From Colius striatus (taxonomy: Eukaryota > Chordata > Aves > Coliiformes > Coliidae): a stretch of DNA of 64,000 bases. The number at the start of each line of letters is the position of its first letter. Position 1 is the stretch's first letter. Below, piece after piece: positions 41,901-56,900 of this stretch. Made by a program: the position numbers and the translations under genes. The notes under the pieces were generated by a model, which saw only the letters and a program-made list of their open reading frames with translations, had not been told where the DNA came from and made no database searches. The DNA is taken from NCBI RefSeq assembly GCF_028858725.1, contig NC_084773.1, positions 3,834,350 through 3,898,349 of the forward strand, read 5' to 3'.

Positions 41901-44900
41901 GGGAGGTCAGAGTTGGGGCCTCCCAAGGAGTGCAGCTAAAACACAGCCAGAGCTGCAGGAGCACCCAGGCAGAGGGATGGATGCACGGTGCAGTTGGGCA
42001 GAACGTGCAGGGTTGCTCTCGGTGTGAAAGGTAAAAGCAGGCAAACAGAGGGAAAGAAAAAGCTGCTGAAAAGGCATGAGGAACTTTTTATTTATAGCTA
42101 TCTATATATAGACAGATACATGTCTATATATAAATATCTGTATTTATACATCTCTCTCTGGCAAAGAGGCTTTACTACCAGAATAATTTTGTAATCATTT
42201 GTAACATGGAATTATCAGCAAATGCACTCAGCAGTGGAAATGACAACTACAGCAGTAACTGTATTATGAAGTGCCGGTCCTTGATCCCTGAGAAGGCCAA
42301 AACATGAGGAATCTATGTTGTCAAAGGTGAGAAAGCTCAGGCATGAACTTTACACAGTGCCTCAAAAGACTAGAAAATAAACCAGAAGACACGCATAAAG
42401 GAAAGCATGCACCAAAGAAGCAGTCTGACACAGCAGACTTCTGGTCTTCAATTGAAAGTGATATGGAAAAAATAAAGGAGAAATGGGCCATTTTATGTAG
42501 AAATAAGCTTAAATTCTTTGGACTAGAGTACATTGATATCAGTCAAGATCCATGAGTGGATAGAGATATGGATTCTGCAAGTAGATAGAGGAAAAAATGG
42601 TAAGAGAGAATCTAGGAACAATCTGGAAAATGAATGGACACAGGTAGCAGACACTCAGAGCACCTCAGCACCAGGAAAGGAAGTAAAACCTACACGGCGT
42701 CAGCCTGGCACTGAACAGCCCTTCAGTTCCCCTAGGCAACAATCCCAAGATTCAAGAACATCTTGCCTCTGAATAGCTTTGCTTTTCCTGTCTCAGTTCA
42801 AATGCGTAACCAAAAACAAAACCCAGAAAAACGCTCTGTCTATAATTAAGAACAATGCAATGAAATTCAAAGTGCACCTCTCATGCAGTGACTTTGAAAA
42901 CAGGAGCTACCAAGTTTGAAATGCAAGATTAACGCTGGAAGTGCTGCTGCTACTCCTCTAAATAAAAGCATGAACTAAGTTGAATAAAAATTATTCATAC
43001 TCTAATCTCCATTTTGTTGAAGAAATAGGTACTGGGGTACACTAACGTTTCCCAGTTGAATTCCTTCTTCATCCTTTCCAAAGAGACAATGACTCAAGAC
43101 TATAGTACTGTTTGAAAAATCTGAAACTGCTCCAGATGGTCAAAGCATCCATGATGGTTTTGTACCTTTTTACCCCCCATCCTTTGGGGGAGCAAATGCA
43201 ATCCAATCTTATTTACATGGCATCTTGTAGGAAAAAATAAACAACAGCAAGATACAGCACATAATCAATAGAGGATAACAGCACCTAAGAAGTGAATACA
43301 AACATCAATAAATTGCATTTGGGGAAAGGATGAGAAAACAGAACTAGGCTGTGTTCCAAATCTGAGTGGAACATTGCTCCTCTGCCAAGCAGTGTCAGCG
43401 ATGCAGAGAAGGGCTGCACAGCTCAGCCCTGGCAGCTGTGCTGAGCCAGTCCCAGGGGCTGCCTGCTGCCAAGGCAGCTCTCAGCAGCATGCAAACCTGA
43501 GCCATGGCACTGAAAACCACAACCATTCTTTCCTGCAGCCAACGCAGTCACGTGGACAAACTACAGCGGCCCCAACCAACAGGCACGTACGACCCGCTGT
43601 ACCTACTTGTGCTTGATGTCCCACTCCTGAGCTGCTGGACCAGAGGGTTTAACAGTTTTCCACCTTTCAACTTATTTTTGCTGGTTCTTCGGCGCCGGCC
43701 GCTTGGTGGGGCTGAGTGAAGGAACCCCAGGTTGGGAGGAAGGGGTTTCCCTAACCGAATGTACAGTGCCTCTATCTCATTCTTCTGCTGGGTCTGAAGT
43801 TCAGCAATTTCTTTCATATGCCTAAACACAGAAAAAGAACTCTGCTAGTGCTGTATGTGATAAAGCAACACATTCTGACAGCATAATTAGTTATTAAAAA
43901 CAAAATAGTCTTGAGTTATAAAAGAATCATCTGCATGTTATAAATCATCTGCATGAGTTATAAAAGAATCAAAGCATGTGAAGTTCCACGTCTAGTGGAA
44001 GGCGCCTCCACCCACAGCAGGAAGGATGGACTACACCTTTAAAGGCCCCTTCCAACCCAAACCTCTCTATGCTTCAAAGTTATAACAAACCTGTGGTGAT
44101 TGACTTCTCAAATATTCATTTATTAAGACAGAATCCTAGACAGCTAAAAATATTTTCAACACCCTCAGTAAAAACAACTGGTTTTGCCATGAGATCTGAC
44201 AGGAACTCCCAACATTCCAGAATTCCTCTCTTCAAAAAGCTTAATTCTCGAGACATAAACATCAGTTTGAAAAACACAAACAAAAGTTGTTCCCACAAAA
44301 AAACCCCACTCTTAACATATGAAATATTACCTTACTGATAACACAGATTTCATGATACCATGAAGTCAGTTTAAAGGTTTTGAATTACTGCAGTTCTGTC
44401 TTTTAAATAAAACATTCACCATCTGCAGTCAGTAAAATCATTACACCTCAAGATAAAATTTAACACAACTCATGGGATAAACCAGCATCTAGTGCTGGTT
44501 TGTACCTATCACCTGCCAGGAATGACACACTAGACTTCTGCCAGCCTCCTGCCAAGGCTGGGCTGATGGCTGGTAAGAGATCTGAGGAGAGGCAAGGTGA
44601 GGGCCTGCAAAAGCATCTCCAGGAATGGTGACAGGTCTGTTGACCTGACAGTCTCAATCACCCTTCCAGAGGAGGGTAGAGGAGAACCACCACCAGAGCA
44701 GCTGTCTACACAGGAACCCAGATTGTTTTGATGGTGCCCTGCATAGTGTCCATACAGGAAACCACCACCACGTGTCACAGGTGCTTTTGCTTGCTGCCAT
44801 GACAAAGCTTTTGGGTAAAGAAATTGGATAGCACAGCAGAAACACTTCAGGGCTTCACGATATAGTTACTGAATTACTCTTCTCAATGGAATTGACAAAT

Positions 44901-47900
44901 ACAGTGATGCAGAAAGGGAAGCACTGTGACATCTGAGGGACAGTCCCATCAATGCCTAATTTGCCTATATCCAGTTTACTCATGACAGCTACGAAAACCA
45001 CACGCGTGCTCACCATGCACAGTGATGCTGTCCAGGTGGCTCAGCCCCAGCTTCCCTAGCATGGCTTGCAAACCCAACTTACTTTTCTCTCAGGTTCTGC
45101 AGTTCTTTCTTCATATCTGCATCCTCAAATTCCGAGTCGTTGTCGCTGCTCATGTACGACGACTGCGAGTGGAAAGATGTGATGTTGATGGTGGGAATCT
45201 TTGTTCCCTGCCCGTTGGGCGAGTCGCGGCCCGGCAAGCTCCCTTTGCCTGATCTTTGCAGAAAAGCAGCTGCTTTTTTAATCAAGTCAGTGGCTGCACT
45301 ACTGCTTGGGGGTGAGAGCTGGGCAGCAGCGGCTGCCTGACGATGGCAAGGCTCATCCGCAGAGTCGCTCGAGCCCTGGTCACAGAGGACATCGACGGAA
45401 GAGGCCGTTTGCACCCGCCTGACGGCTGCCTTCAGATCAGGGCTGGAAGGCAGCTCGTCCAAATAGACGTCTGGGGGAGCTGAGAACCTCAAGCAGTGTG
45501 GTGCTGCTAAAGTTAACTCATCCTGCGTGCTGATGACTGAAAACCTGCCAATGGTTTTGGCTGGTGTACCGCTATCGTGAGCTTCAGCCTGTTTCCCACA
45601 GGAACCAGAGTCTGGAGAGTCATCCCTTCGAATGTTATTTATCACCCCATCTGCTGCAGAGAGCTGTGTTACATGGTCTGTGTGTGCAGACGAAGACATA
45701 GTCTTTGCCTTCTCGCTCCTTTTAGAAGTTTCCATCTGTTTAGTTATGCCTGATGATGTAGGTGCAACCTAGAGAAAATAACGGAGATTAATTTTGAAAG
45801 CAACTGTAACAGTCGAGCATAAAATTGCTCCCAGTTTCTGGTTACCTGGAGGAGGCCTTTGGGTGCAGCAGCAGGAGCTGAAGTGATGCTTGCAGCTGAA
45901 CCTGTTATACAAGTTGGAAAAAATAGTAAAAATCCTGTCCAGAATACTTTAGCATAATAAAAGCCAATGTGCTTATTCTGAGAAATTAAGTGTGAGAAAA
46001 CGCAGGACCGAAGGATAATTTAAGTATAAATTGTAATGTGGGAGGCAATACCAATGACAGGATAAAATACCACAGGCAGGCACCCTCATCTGGGGAATTC
46101 AAATAATAGTAGGGGTGTGGAACTTCACTGGTCAGTTGAAAACTTTTAAGGAGCAAACCAGAAGGAGGAAATCTGCGTGGTACGTCAGGCATGCATCACT
46201 ACGGTGTTCCTCATGTCTTGAAAAGATAACTGCAGTTGGCAGCTCCTGCATACAAAATCATGGAGTCGTTGCAGCTGGAAGAGACCTTTAAGCTCATGGA
46301 GTGCAGCCTCTGTCCCAGCCCTATCAACCACTAGACCATTTACCTCAGAGCAACATCCACCCATCTCTTAAACTCCTCCAAGGATGATGACTCCAGCACC
46401 TCCCTGGGCAAATGCTCCAGTGGCCACAGGTGGGCTGGCATTTTACACCTTCCCATGGACAGATACTGACACCAACAATTCAAAGTGCCTGAAATGAACT
46501 TAAGCACATATTGCTGAAGGTGGAAACTAAGCTCAAAAGGTGGTCACTGGAACCACAGGAGCATACAAAAAGCGACACATGAGTGGCAGTGATCAGGACG
46601 TGATTATCTCACAGCCTGGACACTGGTTTTGAAATCAAACCAATAAACACCAGCTTTTCAGAAAGCTGTTTTCTTACGGCACATTGCACAGAGGGAACAT
46701 AAGGCAAAAATCTGTTGCTCCAAAGCTCTGAAATGGTGAAACACGTCGCTGCTTGATGGTATCTAAGAGACATTAATTTTACTACACAGTGTCACACTTC
46801 ACTTGCACACTCTCCATCTGTGGACAGACAGATGAATGTGAGCAACCCAAAGTCTTCTCCTCTCAGACCGACCTAAGGGCAATAAACAATCTACATCCAC
46901 CAGGACAAGATTGATCTACCCTGACACACAAACCCTGAGAGCCCAGCTTGCCAGGACTATCTCAAAAAAATAGGTATTATAAGCCTTCCCCAGCCCCACT
47001 CATGACAACAGGAGCAGTTCTGGGTTCCTCAGCCCTTACAACTTCCCATTACTTACAAGACAGGTAAACAGAGCACAACAAATACCCAGTTTCTTACCAT
47101 GGCTCCTACTATGTTGTTACAGAAAGTGCTGTTGCATCTACAAGTACCTAAAGAAAAGTACTCTCTGCTAATTTTCCATGGGAATTTCTTGAAGACCTTA
47201 CAGGCTTCTCCCCAGAGGAGCCAGCCTCAACCATGCTGTTTCTATCAACATGCTTTTACGAAACTCAGGAAATCCAAGGGACTTTCTCTTTGAGGTTTTC
47301 AAGGGCACTGTAAATTCATTACTGGGAATGCAGCCTTCCACATGAATAGCCCCCACCTACACCACAGACCAGTGTTACGTAGTTCAGGCTTAACATCAAT
47401 CCTGCCTGCGAGGCAGTTTCTTTCTAGGAAGCCTGGCAGAAGTGAGTTGTTTGCTGTCAGTTCCGTTACAAACAGGATCAGAAATGGTGTGTGCTTCATC
47501 ACAGGGAGGAGGAGCATTACCTTTTCTGCTTGCTGACCCACCTCTTGCCTCTGAGGAACGAGCACCGATGCCGCTGGCCTCCGGCTTGTCAAGAGTGCAG
47601 TACAAAGAACAAAAGAAAAGCAATTTCAGTCCCGTGCACGAACCAGAAATGCAACGAATGCATCCTCTTTCCCTCTCTGCCCTCACATTGTTGTGGAATA
47701 TGAAATGTTTATAGTGTCTGTGGAGGTGGCCATCTAGATATTCCTTCAACTCCTCCATCTTTTCATCTCCCATGGAAAACCAAAAGCAGCAGCAGTGTCA
47801 CTGAGGGAACTGCAGCCTAAGATACTGAAAAGCAGGCACTGAATTAGACAGAACAGCCTGCAGTTTTGTTCTAGTTTACTTTTCCAGCTGGACTGTACAT

Positions 47901-50900
47901 TCCTCATCTGTATGTCTGTCCTCAGAAATTCTGTCTCTCTCTTTTCTCATTAGCACTGATTTTAATAGGACAAATTCAAATTACTGAGGAGACAGGGGAC
48001 AGCCTCGTCCTTGCTAGCAGTGATGTAATTATGTCCAGAAATGCCACTTTTCAAGTAAAAGACACGCTGATCTTCTGTCAGAAAGTACAGTGAATCTGTG
48101 GAATTTTTGAACCCGGGATTTTATCTGAAGGAATGCAGCATGGGTGCACCCACCTGCTCCAGCTTTCCTTAGCTGCTGCCCCATGATGTCTTGCTCTGCC
48201 AAGCTCAGGGGAAGACAAAAGAAACCAACTACTGGCACCAGAGCAAGCTTCTGCCTAGGGAGAGCCTTCCTTCAGCTGAAGCACTTGAACAAAGGCTCCT
48301 GAAGTGTTTGTGTTACTGAGACTGACTGGGAAGGAAGGCATTACAATCACTGCCCCTAACTCATATTAAAAAAAATCCCCAGTGAAGTGATTGTCTTCAG
48401 CACAACTCCCATGACTGTCCCCCTGTTAGACTATAAAACCTTATCACATTTCCACCTGCCTTAGAAACAGGATACAAGAGGAGGAGAATGAGTTAAGATA
48501 CTATACTACATTTAAACTCAAAGGAAAAATTTGGCTTTCACAAACAAGCATTTTTGTAAAATGAGTCAGAATGCATCTGACAGTAGGAACTTGGGAGAAT
48601 TTTCACAATGCAAAGTAGCCAACAGGTGAAAGGTAACACACCCGGGAGCAGAAACACAAAACATTTAGAGAAGCAAGAAATCTACACACGCCCTACCACA
48701 GGTTCAATGGCTCTAGGTTCTGCTCTGGTGCTGTCCCTGGCAGCTGGATTTGGGGATACAATGGGCAGAGTCATTACCAGACTGACCGGTGCTGGGTAGG
48801 GTGAGATCTCGGGGGGTACAAGTGGCACCGCCTGTGCCTCGGCAGCAGCTTTCACCTCCTGGCTGGTGTCTGCGATGTGATGGCTCACTTCTTTCAAATC
48901 CAATGCCAACGTGGGCACCTGATCTTCGGAAAAAGGTGGCAAGTGGAATTCACCATCGCCCTGCTCCAGCGGGACAGAGGTGTCTGGGGTCCCAGCTGAC
49001 GCAGAAGAAGTAGGAACATATTCCTGGTAAAGCAAATTGCGCAGTTTCTCATCGAGGCTTTTTATCGTGTTGTCAACGAAGTCCACCCTGGGCGGCCCCT
49101 CTCCATCAGACTCGGCTGTGCTGGGCTGCTGCCCCTGCAGCAGGCCGATCCCCACGCTGGCACTGGCCACGGGCTGCACTGGGGCCACCATCGCGTGCTG
49201 CTGGGCTGTGGCCACCCCCACCTGGGTAGGGCTCTGAAGCTGAGACCCTGCCCGAGCAAGAGGCTCCGGCACGGGGGCTGTGGGGAACGCCTGGCTCGCA
49301 AAGGCGCTGGGCTGGCTGGCCTCAGGCAAGTGTGGGCCCTGTGCCGCGGGCTGCCGCTCCAGCACTGCGGCCTCGGGGAGCACGGGCAGTGGGCAGAGCT
49401 CTGCCGTGGGTGCGGCTGCCGCTGGCACCGGCCTGGGCGGCCCCACGCTGCAGCATGCCAGCTCCACGTCGGGGATGCACGTGGCCTCGTCAGGCGGCAG
49501 CTGCGGGCGCGGAGGAGCGCGGAGAGCATCGGCGGGCTCCTCCAGCACAGCGGCACGGTGGGCAGGGCTGCCCGGCTGGATGCCCACCGCCGCCTGCAGC
49601 ACAGGATACTCTAGCTGGCTGCTGTGAGTGGCCGCCTGCTCTGGGACGCTTGGAGCGGGTCCCGGTGGTGCCGGCGCTGGAAACTCCTCCTGGCTTGGCA
49701 AGGCAGCAGAAGATGTGGCGGTGGGAACTGGTGCCAAAGCTGGAGCGGCTCCGACGGGGCTGTCGCACAGGCCCGCTTGCAGGGGAAGCTGCTGACCTGC
49801 TAAGGCAGCAGGCGGGTCTGGCACTGCAGAGCTCACTGGCAACTCATCCGACGGCTCCAGGTCTGGGAGACACATAAACATCAGGTAAACTTTCTAATGG
49901 GTCACACAGAACAACAGGCCATCACTGCAAACCCTCCTGGCGAGCTGCAGCAACAACCACATCTACCCATAACCCATTAGCGCTTCCCGTCAGAAGGCAA
50001 CTGTCAGACAAGCCAAGTAGAAGCTAAAATTCCAGATTATGCAAAAATAGCTCACTGAAAAGACATTGCTTATGACAACAGCATTGATTAGAACTTCAGC
50101 TACTGTGAGGCAAAGGTAAAATGCTGAGGCTCTCCCAAAACTCCAACAAACACTCCCCAGATTTGGTTCAATACTGGGAACACACACTGCGGGACTTAGC
50201 AAAATTCCTCACCTTCTTCCTTCAACTCAACAAAGTGAAACAATCACAACTAAGTCAAGTGATGAAATAGCAGCTCCAGAGGAGAAAACAAATTCTATTA
50301 AGTTAGTAAATACCTGGGCCTTCAGCCTGCTGTGTGCTCTGAGGTACCGGTGGAGAAAATTCGGGTGCATCAGGAGCAGAGTTTTCCACAACAGGACATA
50401 TAATAAACCACCTTTTCCCAGTATGCAAAACTAGAGATGAAAAGAAAATTAACAAGTAAACACAGTAGTTTCTGTTCATTCCATTTCCATATCTAGAAAG
50501 AAAACCAGAACTTGTACAGTATCAATCTTAATTCGATCCTCATTCCTTCTGGAAGGAAGACAGAGATGCCTCCCAGTTCTGACACTTATTTTTATCTGAA
50601 GATTCATGTTCAGGTGTTCGTGCTTTTAGAAGGGTCACAGTTACATACAGGAAAATTCACAACAGAAAAAAAAAGAGGGACAGGGAACTGCTGGAGAGAG
50701 TCCAGCACAGGGCCAGCAAGATGATCAAGGGACTGGAGGATCTTCCTTCTGAGGAAAGGCTGTGGGACCTGGGACTGTTTAGTCTGGAGAAGAGGAGACT
50801 GAGGGGAGATCTCATTAATAGTTACAAATATCTAAATGGTGGGTGTCAGGAGGTTGGGGCAGCACTTTTTTCTATTGTATCTAGCAACAGGACAAGGGGT

Positions 50901-53900
50901 GATGGGATGAAGTTGGAACACAAAAAGTTCCATTTAAATATAAGAAGAAACTATTTCAGGGTGAGGGAGCCCTGGCACAGGCTGCCAAGGAAGGGTGTGT
51001 AGGCTCGTTATTGGGAGGTTTCCCAACCCGTCTGAACATGTTCCTATGCGACCTGATCTAGGTGGGACCTGATTCTGCAGGAGGTTTGGACTAGGTGATC
51101 TCTAAAAGTCCCTTCCAATCCTACCATTCTAGGATTCTATGATTTTGTAAAGCTTATCCAGCTTAACTTTACCACATTGGAAGTTTTCTAGTTAGTATTT
51201 CCTTCCACATTTTGTCTCGGAGCTTGGCATATGTAAATGGTAAACTGGAACTACACATACTTTGTAACTTTCATGAGTAAAAATAGAAATGTTTTGTTAA
51301 AAAAGATGTGCTGAGAAAATTGCATGACATTTACAGGCAAAAAATACACCAGATCTTTTAGGAGAAAGTCTAGTTTGGAAGATTCCTGGTTTCTGTGCTT
51401 GTCTAACAAGTTCTAAGCAACCCTTTCCCCATCACTGTGGAGTAAATACAATGTCACATGTGGCAACAAGAATTTTGGAAACAAGGCTTCCTTCAGCAGA
51501 GGTTTCATTTTTCCCACGAGCATGCCCTTAGAAGGAATCAAGGGTCAGTTTCCTTCCCTTTTTCTTTGTAAAACCTTTAAGATACAATTGTGTTCAGAAG
51601 GTCAAGATCCCCCCTGTAACACCAAAGGAACTGAAAACTTAAGGGTTAGAAATTTCAGTTGAATTACCAAGGCAAACGTCATCTTTTCTCTCTCTGGCAA
51701 AGGGAGTTGCTGCTGTGAGAAGGGTGTGCTTGGCCCTACCTTCCTGACTTTCAGCTGATCACCAGCTGGTGTAACTCAGGGCTTCCCTAAACATCCCCAG
51801 CCGCTGGATCCATCCAGGCTAGCCTTGGTATGACCACTGCCTTACCCCTGCTTCTAGATTCATTTCCAGCCTCTAGAACCTAGGAGATTTCTTCCTGATT
51901 CTCACAAACTTCTACATAAACTCATGGCAGCCTTAGAGCTGGGGATTGCATTTGTATTTAAGGGCATATTTACCATTTTGCTGATACACAGGTGTCCTCA
52001 TCTGAGACTGACGCTTCTCCTGTGAAAAACACAAAGCCACAATGAGAGAAGAACTAGTTGGCAAGAAGAGTATTGTTCCAAGGAGCATTCACATTCTAAG
52101 CCTCAATGGAGCAAAAAACAGTCTTTTTCTGTCTAAAAAAAAACACCCATTTTTTTAACACAGGATGTGAAACTAATTTTGAGTAACTGGCAGTTAAGAA
52201 AAAGGGATCCAACTGGAAATCTTCATTTAGCATTTCTCACCTCGTTGATTTCCAATCTATCAGTGTCTTGTTGGGGACTCGTTCCCTGATCAGAACTTCG
52301 TTCTCCTTCTGTATCTTCACTGAGCATATCTTCTGCTTTATCAATAATATCTTTCATTTGTTCAATAAATGTCTCTTTTTCACTCTGCAATATGAATTCA
52401 TTCTCTACCTATAGAGTGACATCAAAATAAGGAGGGAAACGGTAATGTTTTGATTAATGCCCCGTTCCACCACTACCACAAAGCTTGGTCAACAAGCACA
52501 CAGGAGAACAAGTTGGCTGGAGCAGCTTGATGCATGAACTGACTGTGGGCAGTTGCATCACCAAGTCTTACCATGTAAGTAGCAATCTCCTCTGGTGCAT
52601 CACCATCCAAATCAAATTTAAAAGTCACCATTTTGTGGTTGTGTGTTTCAAGCTGGCACTCCACCATCTTATCTCCAGTGTTACAAACCTGCAGGGCAGA
52701 GATTAACAACAGCTATTTCTGGAAAAGCTGAAGGAACCCTCAAGTTACTTTCAAAGAGGTTGTACTTGCATTTAATATGGTCAGTTTGGGTCTGCTGGAC
52801 TTCTCCTGGCGTGAACGAGCACGTGTAGATTTCTTATGCTTCTTCGAGGACTTTGCTTCTTGTTTTCCGCTTCCCATGGCTCCCTCAAAGCTGTCACTCA
52901 TCTCTTTACCCGAAGCAACATCTGGGCTCATGTAGCTTTGTAAGAGAAAGGAAGGAAAACCCCAGTATAAAACCATCATCACACATGATGGAGTTACTCA
53001 CTGCTAAGATACACAATAACAAGAGACTGGGAAAGGAAAAGCACACATCTGCACTCTTTCGTGCCAAAGTGAGCTAGCCACTGAAAAACCCTCTGCAAAT
53101 AAAAGGAACTGTTCCAAGTTCAGGCTGCCACACCTACTGAGATTTAACATTATTAATATTAACATTTATTAACAAAATCCCACCACTCAATAAATCACTA
53201 TATTCCCCTCTCATCCCTTCACTTTAGGGATCCTTAACAGTCCTCCTCTGAATTGCACAAGTTCCTATTTTTCTCAGGTCCAGTTTTCTCAGCTCCTGCC
53301 TGTCTGCCCTCACAGCAGAAAGTCTGAACAGGGTCAGCTTCTGTTTCTCAGAGATAAAGTCAGTTTGGCATCAGTAAAAGACTGTCTCTCCTCTCTCTGC
53401 CCTTCACAAGGATCAGAAAGAAGGGTTTATGCCACAGTACCCCAGATGAGCAGCCAGCAGCTTTATGTGATTCTTAGCAGCCATAACAGTAGCTGCTGAC
53501 AACCCTACTGTAAGACAACATGCACAGAAAATGCCAACATGCAAGTAATTTGCAGGAAATTTTCAGAGGCTCATAAAAGCCATGTCAGGAAGGAACCTTG
53601 TAAGGCCATCTGGCCTGTTCATTACCCCAAGGTATGATCAGCTCTGTCTAAAATAATCCTCACTGTGGTTTCTGTAAACTGATCTCACAAAGCTCCTGTG
53701 AGAGTTCATAACCTTCCCAGACAATTTATTCCTGGGTTCATTTACCCATACAGGAATAAAAGAATTTGAGTCTAAGATATGGATCTTTCCTAAATTTAAG
53801 GTTTTTACTTCTTGTTGTACACCAGTTACATGGAACAGCTTATTTCTACTCCCTTTGCAGCTACCTTGCATGCATAACTCACACATTAGGCAAATGAACA

Positions 53901-56900
53901 CATTTTGCTCATAGAATATACTCTAGATCCCATCCTTGCTGCAATGCCAGACATTTGATTCACGTGCCAGTGCAAAAGCACAACTCAGCTCCAGCACTGA
54001 GTCACTCCCCTTAGACTGTGAGATGGGGCTGCCACAGACCTGCTGGGATCATAGAATGGTAGGGGTTGGAAGGGACCTCTAGAGATGGTCTAGTCCAACC
54101 CCCCTGCAGAAGCAGGTCCTACCTAGACCAGGTCACATAGGAACATGTTCAGGAGGGTCTTGAAGACCTCCAAGGCAGGAGCCTCCACACCCTCCCTGGG
54201 CAGCCTGTGCCAGGGCTCCCTCACCTCACAGTAAAACAGTTTTTTCTTATGTTAAATGATGCTGCAGCCACGACAGGGAGCTGCTCAAACACAAGTCTGC
54301 AACTGGCAAATTAGAATTCAAAGTCTGATGTGCCTCTCTACAGCAGAATAGACAGACAAGAAAATCCTCCTTTTGTCTATCATTTAGAGTCAGAACTAAC
54401 CTGTGGTCATGAAAAGTTACATTTCCCTTTCCACACAGTATTTCAAAACAGCAAATCCTTGGGGGAAAAAAAGGTCTCATTTTGAGGTTGTGGGATTGTC
54501 AGGATAACTTTTTTGGTGTGGTAGAATGGAAACAGTAAGAGAGAGGTGTCTTCAAAGTTCATAAACTCAGCTCATCTTCTCTCTTCAGTAAAACAGAAAA
54601 GGGTCACTTTTGGGGTCCTCATCCCAAAGCTTTGTAATCCATAGGGATGGAGCTGGCACTGGCTCCTGCAATAGGCATTTGGCTGCTTATAACACACACT
54701 GTTCACATCCACCTTATTCATATCCAAACACTGAAAAATATGGCTGGTGCTCGTGTTGGAGGAGGAGCTGCAGCACAGGAGCAGCAGATGCCTGGGGAGG
54801 AGAGTCCTGCCTCAGAGCAGCAGCTACTGCCCCCACTCAGTTCCTCGCCAGGCCAGCAGTGAGCCTTCCTCTCCAGGGCTTCTCTGCCTTCTCTCAACCC
54901 TGCTGCTTCCTCTTCTGCTTTTGAGCACAGGAACAGGCAGATGATGGCAAAAACTGGGATTTGCTTTAGTTCTGAGTGCTGAGCTGACTCTGGGGCTATC
55001 TGTCATTGCCTCCACCACAAGCATTACCAGACCTACGCACGACCTTGTGCCCTGTGGAACCTCAACCGAGGCCTTGGCCACCTCCTCCAAACCTGGTAAT
55101 GATCCCTGGGGTGGTTCCACACGCAGCTCTCACTGAGACACTGTCCCCTGTAACACATCTGGGGAAAGGCCATTACAGAGGGTGGCACAGGCACATCCAG
55201 ATTATTCCCAAAGGGGCAATAACCAACATAGCCAGTCATAGTAGCATAGCATGGTTTCAGACAGATGCGGCAGCATCAAAAGCAGGGACCATAACACTTC
55301 AATTATCTTAACAACAGGAGAAGCTACGTGCTGAAATGAAATCTGCTGAATATACATAGAGGCTAGGATGCAGTACTCAAAGTAACAAACTATAAGAGTC
55401 TGAGAAGCCAAAAAGGCACCTTGCACATGGCACATCTACAGCCCTCTCCCTAGATATGCACCCTTCACTCTCCTGGTCAGCTGTTGCTCCTCTTCTCTCA
55501 GGCAAGGCAAAGGCCAGGTGTTTGGCTTAGCCTTGTAAAGAGAGAAAGGAAAAACAGCCTCCAGAAAGAAAACATTTCTTATTCCAAAGAGATAATAATG
55601 ATACCTTTCACAGCTCTGGGACAGAGTTTGGAGTTTGTCCTGTATTGCCTGCTCCTAAAATTGAAGAAAAAGTCATTTAAGTAAACACATTGTATTAGCA
55701 GATGAAAAACACCTTTAACAAAGGCTTAGGCTGTTGAGACACCAGTAATCCTAAACCATTCTGTTTAACTAATTCATAGAGCTTGGAAAAACCCAATAAG
55801 TGCCCCATTTTACCCTCCCAACATTATTTCTGTCCAAAGCATTGGTGTCAACTTTTAAAGACAGAGCCACTAACCTCCTCCTTCCCTCCTGCTGTCCCTA
55901 AAGCAAAAGGGGTGGTGAAACAACAAAACAGCTCTCACCACAACACAAAAAAAACTTGATTGCAGGACAAATCCCCAGCAGCAGCTACCTAATTTTGCAT
56001 TGAATGGGTATGGAGTATAAGCTAATTTGTCTCATTGCTTTGTATATTTTCCTGCAACACTTCAGGAATTTTACTTGGCTTACAGTGAAAATTTCGGGGG
56101 AACTTATAACTAAAAGCTGAAGATTCATAACTTAAAATCACCGTCCTCACATCATGTCCTCCTGCTCTCTACACAACCAAAACCTTTCCTTAAAGCTCCC
56201 CTCTTCACTGGTTGCAATGCCAGGACAGACACCACACCGGGTAGGCTTGTTTGCATGGGATTTGTGATGACAGTGCTCCAGGCCCTACCGAAACCAACTT
56301 ACCAGGTATGTACACAGATACACACACACCTGTGCCTGTATATAACTGTGTATGTATATACATGCACTCCAAACAGTCATAAATATATATAATGAGAGAT
56401 ATATATATATTTATATCAGTGTTTTACAAACATATACCTATACAATCCTTCTAAAGACACACAGGTGGAAACAAGCCCCTTGACTGTCCTCACTACATTT
56501 GAATCCCAAAGCAGTGGGTAGACTGCAGTTCTAGTTTAGCAGTGAAGCCCACTTGCTGCTTGCCATGCCACACAGAGGCCATGCCAAGCTGCCCTGCAGA
56601 ATTAATGCACAGTGAGAACACAGACATCAATGTATCTCAATTTTAGTAACTCACTCCATCAAGTGCCTTACAAAATCTCGTCTGCCTGATCAATTCAGAT
56701 TGGTTTGGATGTGATAACTGCCACACATTTAAGGAAAAGATAAGAGGTAAACACGTTAAGGCAGAGTGGCAACAAAATGTAGTGTTTCAAATACGCACAG
56801 AGACGAAACTCCTCTTACACCCAAGAAAACCTTAGCAAGGTGTGTCACAAAATCAGGATGGGGAGCACATTGGTTGGCTTGACAATCCTGTGATACAGAG

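Larger units (their letters stand above)
52936..55604 (-). other. WNK2: Intron w4-w5
   Basis: This phase 2 intron holds the two CR1-like fragments listed separately. The rest, including 54600-55560, shows short open frames on both strands without splice-phase or homology support. Confidence 0.7.

Noticed and set aside
49062..49877. Long plus and minus open frames over w10 in other frames
   Set aside because: They are shadows of the GC-rich w10 exon; only one frame matches WNK2 and has phased splice sites.
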